A DNA stretch of 64,000 nucleotides from Smittia aterrima (GCA_033063855.1 CP093830.1:12028854-12092853); one strand, 5' to 3'; shown: positions 52,903-64,000, counted from the first letter of the stretch. Made by a program: numbers and translations. Notes: generated by a model not told the origin, from the sequence alone.

Positions 52903-53538
52903 TTCAATACTTCGATTTTCACGAGAAAACTTTTAGAAGATAACTGATGATAAGCGATAGTTGGGAAGAGCTTTTATATCAATTTCAATGTACATAAGAA
53001 GCTCATGATCGTCATCGAGTACCAGCGACAGATGTTGAGGATCTTTAATAAATAAAGTCTGAGACATTTTGTTGACCTCGTTTTACTAGTTGAAATTATT
53101 TGCTTTGCAGTTTTCAATCTTGAACAAATCTCATTCAATATGATTTCATTTTTACTTTTAGATCACATAACATATAAAAAAGATTGATAAAAATTTCTAT
53201 ATTTGCGTTAAAACAATTGACGTAGTCGATCGAAGTATTATCGATTAGTGCTGCCAACTAAACAAACAAATGGATCTTTGTAAGTTTGTATAGTAAAACA
53301 AATTTTGTTCAGGCAATTCGTCGATTTTCATTTACGTTTTACGATCTAATCTATAAATTTGAATTTTTCTGATTCTTTTGATTTGTGTTAGACCAAAGAT
53401 TTATTTTCTAATAAATACAAATTATCTCTAGTGATCATCACATTTTTGTCATCGAATGATTCTCAATAGATATTTATAAAGAGCTTAGATGACAAAGCCT
53501 ATCCCAGACAATGCATCAGTTAAATCAATGACAAATTT
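52903..53538. repeat. Duplicated 5' flank, matching 54991-55612
   Basis: The sequence upstream of array copy 2 is nearly the same as that upstream of copy 3 for about 600 bases, ending after the ACAATGCATCAGTTAAATCA stretch. The start of the flank of copy 1 (50299 to about 50510) is a more diverged third copy. The duplication therefore covered gene plus promoter. Confidence 0.8.
52945..52978 (-). promoter_or_regulatory. TATA box and initiator of array copy 2
   Basis: TATAAAAG (52978-52971) and a TCAGT initiator with A at 52945 are spaced 33 bases apart, exactly as in copies 1 and 3. Confidence 0.6.
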
Positions 53539-53599
53539 TCTATAGAGCAAAAATGTATTTCGATACAAAATGATAAAAAAAATTCTATTTGTTTAAAAA

Positions 53600-54164
53600 A
53601 TAATCTGGAATAACAACTCAAGTTATCGATCGAAGTAACTTCGACGAAGTTTGATTGACATCAGATCATCTATTTAATGTTGACAAAAAACAAACGTCTG
53701 GATCTTCGTAAGTTCAAGTTTCTTATTTTCTCAAAAAAAATGTTTTTCATTAGACAGTTCCACGAATTTGGCTAACGTTTATAAATTTAAATTTTGATTT
53801 TTACATGATAAATTTATGAAAATAATATCAAATCATAATGCAGCTGGAGAAGCTTAACAAACTGCTAATTTATAAATAAAATATAAAGCAAAGTTGAATT
53901 TAGTAAATTTATTTTCATATCCTTTTCAGTTATTTTTTTTTTGAACAATGAAAAATATGATGAAATTCGTTAGACTCCTTTTGTTCCAATGTAATTAGAC
54001 TGAAATACACTATTGCTTGCTTGCTTTATGTCCTCATCTTGTTAAAAAAAAAACAGTTTTTTGGAATGTTTTTGCAAGAAAATTTTATTCAATAAAGCAA
54101 AAAGCAAATATTTTTTAAAATATTTTCAACGGGACCTTTAGGAATTATTTTGCATAAACAATTT
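53600..54164. repeat. Duplicated intergenic unit B (empty transposon site)
   Basis: Uninterrupted partner of the unit broken by the transposon. Near 53706 the two flanks that are 1.3 kb apart in the other copy lie side by side around GATCTTCGTAAGTTC. The poly(A) signal for array copy 3 (AATAAA, minus) is at 54084-54089. No other gene is seen. Confidence 0.8.
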
Positions 54165-54990
54165 TTAGACGATTGAAGTGGCAGCAGTAGCAGCAAGAAG
54201 TTTAGTAGCAATAGAAACGATTCCTCCGGCAAGGGTTGCGACATCACCAAGGGTTGTAGTAGTAACTGCCAAGAGTGAAGCAGTGACAGTAGCAATGTAA
54301 TGAACGACAGTAGCAACAGCTCCAAGCAAAGAAGTGACGACTCCTCCAACCTAGATTATAAAATCAGCTAAAGTATTTACCAGAAATATTTTAAAATAAA
54401 CTTACGTTAGCGAGAATAGTAAGAGGATTGCTAAGCAAATTTGTCAGTTGTGTAATTGCATTGATGAATGTGTCTTGAAGTGGAACAGCTTTGATTGCCT
54501 CCAAACTTGTAGTCAAAGTACTTTCCAATGAATTTACGAAATTATTTACGAGAGTTCGCAAAGTTCCAACTGCTTCACGAACTTCGCCGATCAAGGATAC
54601 ATCAGTTCCCAGAATTGCTTTGACGAGTTGATCAATAGCTCCAAGGACTTGGTCTTTGATTGCGTCAATAATTTTGTTCAAAGTATCTTGGGCAAGAGTG
54701 ACAACAGTTTTTAACAGTCCTTGAACTGCTGTCAGCAATTGAGTGTAGATCTGCGCAACGAGTGTCAGAGCGTCAGGAATAACTTTAACAACATTGAAAA
54801 GTGATGAGAGTCCATTGACGAGATTGAAAATTGGTTTAAGTGCGCCGCCGAAAATAACTTGGATTTGTTCAATTAATTGATTTCCAATATCTTGAACTTC
54901 AGTGGCAGCTTCTTGAATTGGGTCTGCGTCAACGGATGTAAGATTGGGGCTAGCGACGAACACCAACAAAGCAAAAATTATAATTTTCAT
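54165..54990 (-). CDS. Secreted amphipathic-helical protein, array copy 3
   Basis: Complete member of the array. Exons 54990-54406 and 54350-54165 join in phase across a 55-base intron, at the same place as in copy 1, giving 256 residues. Signal peptide (IIIFALLVFVA), then helices with a repeated look (KDQVLGAIDQLVKAIL). Exon 1 matches copy 1 at about 73% of residues without gaps. The mature protein has no Cys or Trp. The tail is eight residues longer than in copy 1, ending AATAATSIV. No family is recognised. The conserved domain between exon-1 halves and the hydrophobic tail suggests a structured secreted protein, not random sequence. Confidence 0.8.
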
Positions 54991-55032
54991 TTCACTACTT
55001 CGATTTTCACGAGAAAACTTTTAGAAGATAAC

Positions 55033-55066
55033 TGATGATAAGCGATAGTTGGGAAGAGCTTTTATA
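55033..55066 (-). promoter_or_regulatory. TATA box and initiator of array copy 3
   Basis: TATAAAAG (55066-55059) with a TCAGT initiator, A at 55033, again 33 bases apart. A conserved stretch around CATGATCGT lies further upstream, shorter here than in copies 1 and 2. Confidence 0.6.
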
Positions 55067-55612
55067 TCAATTTCAATGTACGTCAGAATCTCATGATCGT
55101 TGGTAACAGATGTTGAGGATCTTTAATAATCAAGGTCTTAGACATTTTGTTGACCTCGTTTTACTAGTTGAAATTATTTGCTTTGCAGTTTTCAATCTTG
55201 AGCAAATCTCATTCAATGAGATTTCGTTTTTACTTTTAGAACACATAGCACGTAAAAAAGATTGATAAAATTTTTTTATATTTGCGTTAAAACAATTGAC
55301 GTAGTCGATCGAAGTATTATCGATTAGTGCTGTCAACTAAACATACAACTGGATCTTTGTAAGTTTGTATAGTTAAACAAATTTTGTTCAGGCAATTCGT
55401 CGATTTTCATTTACGTTTTACCATATACTTAATCTATAAATTTGAATTTTTCTGTATCTTTTGATTTGTGTTAGACCAAAGATTTATTTTCTAATAAATA
55501 CAAATTATCTTTAGTGATCATCACATTTTTGTCATCGAATGATTCTCAATAAATATTTATAAAGAGCTTAGATGACAAAGCCTATTCCAGACAATGCATC
55601 AGTTAAATCAAT

Positions 55613-55926
55613 TTCTACAGTTTGCCACGTCCTCAACAATAAAACTCAAAGACTCGTTTTGCAATGAATATTTATTATTACCAACTAGAGTCATCGTCTC
55701 ATTATTTTGTATATTTCACTACCGTCATTGATTTAGTGGAGTTGATTTAATCTCTATCGTGCTAAAATTGTGTAACTGCTTTCATAATCAAGAAAGTAAA
55801 TGCCAATAAAGATGAGGAAAATAGCGAGAAAAAAATCAAAAGCTGGATACTCGAACTCAGGATTACTTCAAGCTGTTAAATGTAAAATCAAAAGTTTGAT
55901 GTTAAAATAAATAAAAGCCAACATGG
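55613..55926. other. Spacer between array and hexamerin-fragment gene
   Basis: AT-rich spacer. AATAAA on the minus strand near 55672 could end the 55927-56373 transcript. No coding frame seen. Confidence 0.45.
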
Positions 55927-56373
55927 TCACCGCTTGGCAAGACAATGTATGTATCTGAGGTCAATTGCGTCACGAATGCGACGTTCGTAGTCTTCAACTT
56001 TTTGGATGAGTTCATAGTTCCCTCCAGTGTGCATCATGTAGCTGTTGTCACGAGCTGGGAATGGAACACCATTGTAGTAGTACAGGTTTGGGAAGTATCC
56101 GGTCTTGATTGGCATTTCGTGAGGGAGTTCAGGGATTGTTCCCAAGTCGTTGGAGAGACGTTCCAAGTAGTAACGGGCCAAGAGTTGTTGTTGGTGGAAC
56201 AAGTACAATTCACCCTTGAGCAAACCACAAACTGCTGAAATTGTTGAAAGGTAGGTTGTCCCGAATCGAGTGAAAATTGCCGGTAAGACTGTCTCGAAAA
56301 ATCCGGCTGCTTCTGCTGTTTCACAAGTGCATCCAAGCAATGCGATAACAAGTAAAACTTTAAAAATCTTCAT
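55927..56373 (-). CDS. Secreted protein carrying a hexamerin middle-domain fragment
   Basis: 148 residues in one exon. The start ATG at 56373 (AAATGAAG) leads straight into a signal peptide (KVLLVIALLGC). The first mature residues (GFFETVLPAIF...) match nothing I know. From about residue 50 the sequence is clearly hexamerin/arylphorin: HQQQLLARYYLERLSNDLG, MPIKTGYFPNLYYYNGVPF and YERRIRDAID are hallmarks of the hemocyanin-type middle domain. Hexamerins are storage hexamers of roughly 700 residues. Here the N-terminal domain, the rest of the middle domain and the C-terminal domain are all absent, and no further exon is visible on either side. It cannot be a normal storage protein. The frame is intact, with TATA and initiator upstream, so it may be a living derived gene rather than a pseudogene. 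Confidence 0.8.
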   Translation of the reverse strand: MKIFKVLLVIALLGCTCETAEAAGFFETVLPAIFTRFGTTYLSTISAVCGLLKGELYLFHQQQLLARYYLERLSNDLGTIPELPHEMPIKTGYFPNLYYYNGVPFPARDNSYMMHTGGNYELIQKVEDYERRIRDAIDLRYIHCLAKR

Positions 56374-56432
56374 TTCACTTTCTTTGTTTAACTGGTGATG
56401 TCTCAAGAATTAAGTCGGAAGATTACTGATGA

Positions 56433-56468
56433 TCTGATGATAGCTTATCATTTCTTTGGAGTTTTATA
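56433..56468 (-). promoter_or_regulatory. TATA box and initiator of hexamerin-fragment gene
   Basis: TATAAAAC (56468-56461) with an initiator-like TCAGAT, A at 56435, 33 bases downstream. The predicted leader is about 60 bases. Confidence 0.5.
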
Positions 56469-58672
56469 CACTTCTCAGGTATGACATGAACTCGTGCTGT
56501 TGTTGAGTAAAGTTCACTTTAGTCAGACACACTTTGTTTACGAACTTCGTCCCGTGTCGCATCCCCGTGTCATGAAATAATTAAAGTTTATTAACCGAAA
56601 GGTTTTTAGACTCTGTTCGAAGATAATTGACAACAAATGAGAAACAAGCTTTCCTCGTGACAGTCACAATTGTAAAACATTCTTCAATTAGAGTTGATGG
56701 TCCATCAATGATGGACCAATCTGATTAAACTTTTCTATTAACAAGATTTGTGCAAAGAAAAACTCTTTTCTATTGAAAATTTTAAGTTTAAATCGTTCTT
56801 TCCAAGAAAGTAAAATAAAATTGTGAGCGGGAAAAAAACGTGATATCGTAAAGGAAATCGTTGTTTTTTGTAGCTTCCCGAGATGAGAGAAAAAAAAACT
56901 CCGAAAAAGTTGTATAATTAGAAATTTTACTGTGTTATCATCGAGCAACAACCGAGAAACTTTTTCTCTTCGGTTCAAAGAAAGATTTTTTACGTTCCAA
57001 GGGTGTTGAGTTTTCAAGTCGTTGCCGAGGAACTTGGAGTCATGAATGCGATCATTAAAATTAATGCTTCAGGAGAACGCGTAAGGAACCTTCTCTTTTA
57101 TGACCTCGTCGAGTCAGTAAAAGTAATTGTCATACACTCATTAATGGGCTGGAGGCTGTCCGAGCTCCTCCAGAGACAAGGAATCATAATTTTTCTTCTT
57201 CATCTAACTGCTCGTCGTCCCTTCTTCCACTTTGTACCTTGCAATGTTTTTTAATTTTCCTTTTTATCGGCACTTATACCTTCTTAGCTCCGCTGCCTGC
57301 GACGTCTCGAAGAGAAAATGTCATTAAATTGTTTTTCAATAAAATTTTGATAAATTTTTATAATTTAATGTTCTTTGAAGATATTTAGTCACAGCAGAAA
57401 TTATCTTCTGCACGCATCGTCAATTTCGTGACTCTCTCTCTTTTGAGTCTCGATATAAAAATATGAATTCCGGTAATTGATAAAGGGGGACTAAGCCACA
57501 TATAAATAGCTCCGACTAACTCGCCAGCGGATGCTGCTGGTCGATTTGTGGATTTGAATTTCAAAATTTTTATTATCGCGAAACACATGCTGGGACGTTT
57601 TGTGAACGAGAAAAAAAATATTTTCAGCGAATTTTCGGGTTGGAAACAGAGAATTTTCGTGAATGAACGTTTCAGCGACGAGACATTTATGAGCTGAGGG
57701 AATATAATTCGCGGTCAAGCAGATAACGAGGCGGCAAAACTTTTCTGTTACGAATCGAAAGCTTCCAACTGCGGTTTAAAGCATGCATTAGATATCGACA
57801 GCCACACATTCAATTAATTCCCAATGTCCGCGATAATTTTCATCGCTTTGGCTGAATCATTCCGTTAATTCCGCTCAATTTAAAATCAATGCAAAAGTTA
57901 ATTTGATGATGATCCTTAATTTGAATTGTCATTATTGGAAGTTTGGATGATTGGCTCTGAATAAAATTGCTTTCATCATTTGATGGATAATTACTAATTT
58001 GCTAAAATTGGAAAATTCATTTCAGTTCCACTTTTAAAGTTATAATCATGAATTTATTGGACGTAACAAGAAACGAAAAATAATCTTGTTTGACTAAATT
58101 TTCAAGATAGACTTAATTTATTCCCTCAGGCAGCTCACCCTACGAGTTGACATTAAACATCCAGCCAAAGCAAGGTAACGATATCACAAGGAAAGTTCGC
58201 AATCCAATTAACTGTTCAATAACTCAACTTCTACTGCTGTCTAATGCCCGCGAGGCGGTTCAATGGGGGAGTGGAAAGCGTTATCGTTAACGCAATGAAA
58301 AACTCATTTTAATTAGCTAAATTTTCTTTAAACTCATCTCATTAAAATTTATGTTGCAAATAAATTGGAGACAAATGAATTAAGAAGTATCAGGGCGTGC
58401 TCGATAAAAAGTTTGATGAAGAGAACGAGGACCCTTGAATCTGATTTAATGAGCGAAGTAAAAGTCTTCGATTTTCAGTCAATATTTGATTCAGCGAATT
58501 ATTTTGTTGATTGCTTTCTAAAATGCGTCAGGTGGTAAACATGTTCTAATAATATCGAAATAACTAGGCGTAAAAGCTTCTTATTACACAAAACACGCGT
58601 TTGCCGAATCTATTTTTGGAATGAAACATCAAACAAGGATTGGCATTTCGATTTTCATCGAAAAGTCTTAAC
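56469..58672. other. Gene-poor spacer before IF-2
   Basis: About 2.2 kb of AT-rich DNA. Only short frames without family resemblance occur (for example 57003-57254). I see no RNA gene or repeat family. Confidence 0.5.
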
Positions 58673-58678
58673 TTTATT
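58673..58678 (-). terminator. Poly(A) signal of mitochondrial IF-2
   Basis: AATAAA on the minus strand, about 39 bases beyond the IF-2 stop codon. Confidence 0.6.
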
Positions 58679-58716
58679 GGACATTTTTCTAAGTAGCTAG
58701 CAAAACATTTTCGTCA

Positions 58717-60978
58717 TTAAAATCCAGGATCCCACATCGTCTCTTGTGGTTTCTTGTTAACTGTGTAGCATACGACGACATCGCCCGGTTTTGCAAGTGC
58801 TTCAAATGAATTTAGCCGCAGTCCGCACTCCAAATCCTTCTTAATCGTATCGACCTCGTTCTTCAAGTGTCTCATGGAATCTAACTGCCCATCATAAAGC
58901 ACTTCATCGAGACGCATCAATTTGTATCTCAAACTTTTCTTAAGAACGCCTTTTGTACATCGACAGCCAAGCACAGTCACTTCCTTTTTACCTTCGGTGA
59001 TGTCAAAGATTTGCAGAACATTTGCTTCGCCTGTTAACAAAGATTTAGTAAAGTCAATCGTGAAATATTAATTGTTACATACCGATGACTTCCTCGACAT
59101 CCAGCATTGGAATCTTTGCATTTATTTCTTCCTTGAGATTGTCAACTAAACGGTAAATGATGTTGACTTCATTAATCTTCACATTTTTAGGCAGTGCAGC
59201 TTTCGGAGTCTTAACGGAAAATGCGTAGATTATCGCATTAAAGGTTTTCGCGAGTTCGATATCACCTTCATTGACGTCGCCCACACCATAATGAACAATG
59301 TCGAGTCTAACTTGGTTATTCTCATGATAGGTCTCAAGAACATCGAGAATTGCTTCGACGGAGCCATGAACATCTCCTTTGATGATAACGTTAACTCGAG
59401 GCACTGAGTTGTCTGCAACATATTCTTTTTCTCGTGGACCAATACGTCTCATTTTGTATTTTCCTTGCTTTCGTCTGGCGTCTCTCTCTGCTTTATACTT
59501 TTCGTCATGTTCCATCTGCTTTTGTTTAATTGCATCAAGATCACCTTCAGCTTTTTCTTTCAGCGCTTGAGCATGTCTCCATCTCATCACTGAGTGAGCA
59601 ATCTTTTCTGATTCTACTTCAATGATTTCGTCTCCAGACACTGGAAGATCACGCCAGCCGAGAATTTCAACTGGAGTTCCAGGCTCAGCTGATTCGACTG
59701 GTTGTCCAGCGTGATCAAACAAAGCGCGAACTTTTGCCCATGCGAGTCCACTAACGATGATTGATCCACGTCTTAAAGTTCCTCGAGTAACAATCGCTGT
59801 AGAAAGTTTTCCTCTTCTACTGTCAGTACATGACTCAACGACGACGCCTTCGACTGGTCCAGTGAACTCCGATTTTAAGCCCATCATCGTAGCTTGAGTA
59901 CTCACAGTTTCTGCTAGCTCTTGAAGGTTCGTTCCTTCTTTAGCTGATATACAAACGAACTGTGTGTCACCTCCACATCCTTCCAAGTAGATTCCAAGTT
60001 GTCCGAGTTCTCGCTTCGTTCTCTCTGGATCAGCTTCAGGTTTGTCGATTTTATTGATTGCGACAATAATTGGAACGTTTTCATTCTTTGCAAGTTGAGC
60101 AACTTCTTTTGTTTGTTCCATTACACCATCGTCTGCAGCAACGACAAGAACGATTATGTCTGTTACAAATGCTCCTCGAGCTCTCATTGCACCTAAAACA
60201 AATTTCTTTGTAAGTTCTGCCGATTAAATAAAATTAAATTCTTACTAAAAGCAGCGTGTCCTGGAGTGTCAAGAAAAGTGACTTGTTCTCCATTATCTAA
60301 CTCGACAGTGAAAGCTCCAATATGTTGAGTGATTCCTCCAGCTTCACCTTGAGCTACCGACGCACCTCGAAGTGAGTCGAGCAATGTGGTTTTTCCATGA
60401 TCAACATGTCCCATTACTGTCACCACAGGAGCCCTCGGTCGAAGGTCTTTTGGATCTGCCGGTGGACGAAGAGTAACGTCACGATCCCTCTCTGGTGAAT
60501 CTTCGGTTTCATTTGATGGTGCCGCTACGATCTTGATTCTCATTCCACATTTTTTCACAATCTCTTTGATCATGTTGATGTCATCGATTTTTGTTCTCGG
60601 ATGAATGTCAGGCGCTCCTTTCGTGTACATCATCGCTTCTTGAACATCTTCCAGTGAACGACCGGTGTTGATTGTAAGATCCTTTACTGTCATGTATCGC
60701 CAGACATCGACGATATTTGAAGTTGGATCATGTCGTTTCTTTGGGGAATATTCGATGATTTTTGGTGATTGCTAAAAGTAAAAGAATTATTAGTTTGCAA
60801 TGTAAATCTTTAATTCACTCACTTTCTCGTCTTTCGTTTTCCTTCTCTTGAAATTTGTCACGCCGATATGGAAATCTCTGCTAAGGATGAATGAACTACG
60901 AGTGACAACACTTGGCAATTGAAGCCTCGAAGTCGAGCGCCATAAGCAACCACTTAATTTTAATAGTCTCCCAGCCAT
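58717..60978 (-). CDS. mIF2: Mitochondrial translation initiation factor IF-2
   Basis: GTPase that brings formyl-methionyl tRNA to the small mitochondrial ribosomal subunit and promotes subunit joining. Four minus-strand exons, 60978-60823, 60771-60246, 60192-59083 and 59030-58717, join in phase for 701 residues, close to the 727 of the human protein. The first 35 residues are rich in Arg, Ser and Leu without acidic residues, as in a mitochondrial targeting peptide. G1 is GHVDHGKT (about residues 173-180), G3 is DTPGHAAF (220-227) and G4 is NKID (274-277). The rest has the two beta-barrel domains and IF-2 domain 3 of the family, ending VDTIKKDLECGL and a DVVVCY strand. The ATG chosen is the first that gives a targeting peptide; a two-codon upstream frame overlaps it. 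Confidence 0.95.
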
Positions 60979-60986
60979 TATTGCAT
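60978..60986 (-). other. Minimal upstream ORF overlapping the IF-2 start
   Basis: ATG-CAA-TAA lies directly before the IF-2 ATG, so that stop and start share bases (TAATG). If the transcript start is upstream, ribosomes could terminate and reinitiate at the main start. Confidence 0.3.
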
Positions 60987-63900
60987 ATTTCTAATAAAAA
61001 AAATATTTTAATTCAAATTTTTCGGCAAGTAGAAATCAAAACAAAGAAATTGCAAAGTCGGAATAATAAAAGCGCTTACTACAAAATCGCTCCATCTGAT
61101 GGCGAACATATCATTAATAAATTCGGCCAGTTTTCCGTGTTTCGGTCAGATTATAAAATGAATTTGCTTTTAATCAAAGTTAAGTTGTTAAGCTGTCAAG
61201 CCCTAGCAAATGGTTAAATACTCAATTAACAATATTTTTTTAATTAGCGAGAAAAATGTATTTTAATGAAAATCAATTTAACGGAAAAATTCAAAGCGAC
61301 CACTTTCAAAAAATTCGACCAGTCAACGGAAATATTGCGATATTTCTTAATTAAGCTTAATTAACAAGCCTGTATAATGTAAAGTTGTTAGGCGGCCAAT
61401 AATTATTGATCTAAAGCATGTTATGAGCAAGAAGAAAGGTAAATTGTCTCGAGAAAAGTGTTTTATCAATACACAGTGATGAGCTGTAAACGCTTTTCAT
61501 ATAATTTCCTACGGATGCCATCAATATTTATTGCTTAAACCATTTAGGATTAGATCCTGATGCTGTGGTTTCTGAAAGAAAAAAGTTCATTCCACAATTT
61601 TTCTCAACCTTCAAATCAAATGTTTCATTCAAAACTTCAATTGAACTTAATCATAATTCTTGCGGCTATTTTACAGAATTGCTACTAATTGGTTGCATTA
61701 TTGATATCGATTGATCGAGAGTCCTCGATGAATCTTTCAAGTGTAAATAAATTATTCGCCTCAATCTTCGTTTTCATGGAGAATCTTCATTAAACATTAT
61801 CGACGACCTTTCATTAAAGTTGTCATTACATCGCCAGACATATTCTCTGTTTGCGTTCGCTTAATTTCTACCTTCTCGCTTCCTTCGTTCATGAAAAACG
61901 CTGCTCGAAATTGATTTTCACTTTATTTGTTTATTTGTTTTATTTTTTCATCACGAGAAATAAAAATCGATAACTTAAAACGAAGTTGTTGTATAAAGAT
62001 TTTCCTCGTTCGAGAAAGAAAAATCTTTATTTCTTCCTCAGCCATGTTTGCCCCAGAAGACTTGAAATGTTTGAAGACATAAAAGAAGAAAAGAGAAGTA
62101 AGTTGCTTGAAGTTCATTGTTGGCTGGGATGGAAGGCGTTTCTCTATCGAACGAGCAAATTCCTCTCGTCGTCTTCTTCTTTGCACACTTACACAATTTC
62201 TCGTTTTAAAGATGAAGATATTTCTTCTCGTTCACATCGACATCTCCGCAGCCGATACGACATGATGATGAAGGTTCAACATTTTGACGACAAGGGAAAA
62301 AAAAAAGTTTTTCGCCTGCAAGATGAAAATTGATGATTTATTGGCCAAAGATCAAACAAATTTTCTCCCCGACACAAGAAAACTTTTTTTTTCCGTTTTA
62401 TTCGGTTTCGGAGAAAATCATCACTCACAAAAATTCCATTCAATTTACGAGATAAACTGCGAAGGATTTCTTGTTTACCTTCTTCGTCAGCGGCGAATGA
62501 TAAGAAGAAAAATCTTTTCATGTGATTTCTCATTTTTGAGTCAACAGAAAAATATTTACATGTCGAGGTCGAAGGGTGACGTCATGGAAAGTTCTCGGTT
62601 GATGTGTGCCCCAACAAACGATCCCGGTCTTTGTTCTCTCCTCAATGGCACGTTCACATCTCGTCGGCACAAAGGTCGACGAACAAATCTCGAGAAAGTT
62701 TTGTAAAAGGAAAGTCACAGAAACGAAAGGTTCATTCAATGTGTCGTTTTGAGATAACGAAGCTGAGTTTGAGTCATGAGAGATTTTTGCTCCACTGAAG
62801 CAGCCTTGTTGTAAGCTCCGATGACACTCTCGCCAAATGGAATTCTGCTGATGCTGAAGAAGAGCAAATAAATGAAATTCGAACAACGTACTTGAGGGAA
62901 TTGCTCCCTCCTTCCACCGAACTTCTCGCCAAACTCTCCTTCTCGTATGTTTATTTTTCATTCGCTTTTCACAAAGGCAGCGAAGAGTTTTCCTTTTCTT
63001 TCCTTTCATTTTGAATAAACAGCAAATGTGATGTTGTTGGAAAATTCTGAGCAGAACTCTTGAGAAGGAGAAGGAAAAATTGAAAGCCATTAAATATTAA
63101 CAGATGTCCAAGTGAAAAGAAGGTGGAATTCGAAATGGGAAAGGAAAGGCAAAAATCAACCCGAGAGGTCCTTGACAAATCTAAACCTCTTGTGAATTAA
63201 ACTCAGTTCGATTGTCAACATTTGCACGGATGGAATTCTCACTGGATGTAAGACTCTCCTGGCTCTTAGACCATCAAAATGTTTCATCGCTCAATGCAAG
63301 TTAGAAACTTTTCAATTATGGAAATGAAAAACGATTTTTTTTTCTGGTAAAACTTTCTTCGCTTTTATGTTTTTCAGAATATATTTTACGCTTTTGGAGA
63401 GAACGATTTTTAATTAACAAACTTTCTAAATTAAGAAAATTAACTCGAAATGCCTTCGAGCTGATTTTCTTCTCTCGTGGATCAATCGGATGCGAAGAAA
63501 TCTCGAAGGAAGAAAAGTTTATGAATAATTTTAACAAGAAAAAAAGTTTCAAGAAAATTAAATGAGAGTTTGACGACGAAGAGCGAAGTGGTTTTATTAC
63601 ATCCGCGACATCCGATTTCTTTTTTGCTCTAGGCTGATGAGCTCATTTCATACATCTAGAGAAATAAGATGAAGACTTCTTTTCTTCGTACTTTGGTCTC
63701 GTGAGCATAATTAAAAGCTTTAACAACAAACTTTTAGAATTCATCTTGTTTCAATATTTTACGATAAATTTCAAAATTATTTTGAAACTTGTGCAAATAA
63801 AATTTTCTCGACTCGCTAGCATCTGAAAATTTATTGCAATTCAAATAGAAAATTATTGTTCGAGAGAGAAAATTGGTTTGAAAAGCTTTTAGCTTCTGTT

Positions 63901-64000
63901 GATTTAGTTTAAACAATCCATCATCAAATTTAATGAAATGCTTTAAAACTTCGAGGAACTCACGAATTATGTTCAACCGCAGAAGATTTTTTCAGACATC
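60987..64000. other. Right-end region without recognisable gene
   Basis: Upstream of IF-2 and AT-rich. Open frames at 61986-62333, 62284-62706 and 62530-63090 overlap each other on both strands, are rich in Lys, Ser and Phe and match no family, so I do not call them. The promoter of IF-2 should lie just above 60986, but no clear TATA box is seen. Confidence 0.45.

Noticed and set aside
56374..56406. Upstream extension of the hexamerin-fragment frame by 11 codons
   Set aside because: The extension would start at TTG, while the ATG at 56373 has a good context and begins directly with the signal peptide.
62284..63090. Overlapping plus and minus frames of 115-186 codons at the right end
   Set aside because: Mutually overlapping on both strands, Ser/Lys/Phe-rich, with no conserved motif, good start context or splice structure.

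Overview
The window reads as nuclear DNA of an insect, most likely a lower dipteran and possibly a non-biting midge (Chironomidae). The grounds are AT-rich sequence, many short introns with GT/AG ends, papilin with the fly-type domain order, and hexamerin-derived sequence. The species call is inference. Exon ends were read by eye from splice consensus, reading phase and protein family fit, so single ends may be off by a base or two.

Layout. Positions 1-15084 (+) hold the C-terminal two thirds of an axonemal inner-arm dynein heavy chain of the DNAH10 type in 21 exons, with the 5' end outside the window. A four-exon gene of unknown function follows tandemly and closely (15397-16569, +). Convergent to it is papilin (17867-27505, -, first coding exon probably near 28858), a secreted matrix protein with 7 thrombospondin-1 modules, a Ser/Thr-rich region, 11 CCPD repeats, 9 Kunitz domains, a WAP-like module, 3 Ig domains and a C-terminal PLAC domain. 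About 20 kb (28861-49402) then shows no convincing gene.

From 49.4 to 56.5 kb lies the most unusual part. A tandem array of three related genes (-) encodes small secreted proteins rich in hydrophobic and amphipathic helix. Two members are complete (248 and 256 residues). The middle one is shortened and its intron is gone. All three share the same TATA/initiator promoter block and duplicated flanks. One intergenic unit was split by a Tc1/mariner-type transposon (50757-52052) with perfect 35-bp terminal inverted repeats and a broken transposase, and the neighbouring unit shows the unoccupied site. Next to the array is a 148-residue secreted protein built on a fragment of a hexamerin middle domain. 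After a gene-poor stretch, mitochondrial translation initiation factor IF-2 occupies 58717-60978 (-). The last 3 kb show no recognisable gene.

The genes do not form one pathway: cilium/sperm motility (dynein), basement membrane (papilin), mitochondrial protein synthesis (IF-2) and a local secreted-protein cluster. The strongest candidate for something undescribed is that 49.4-56.5 kb cluster: a lineage-restricted-looking secreted helical family, plus a stand-alone hexamerin fragment, each with a well-placed TATA box and initiator.
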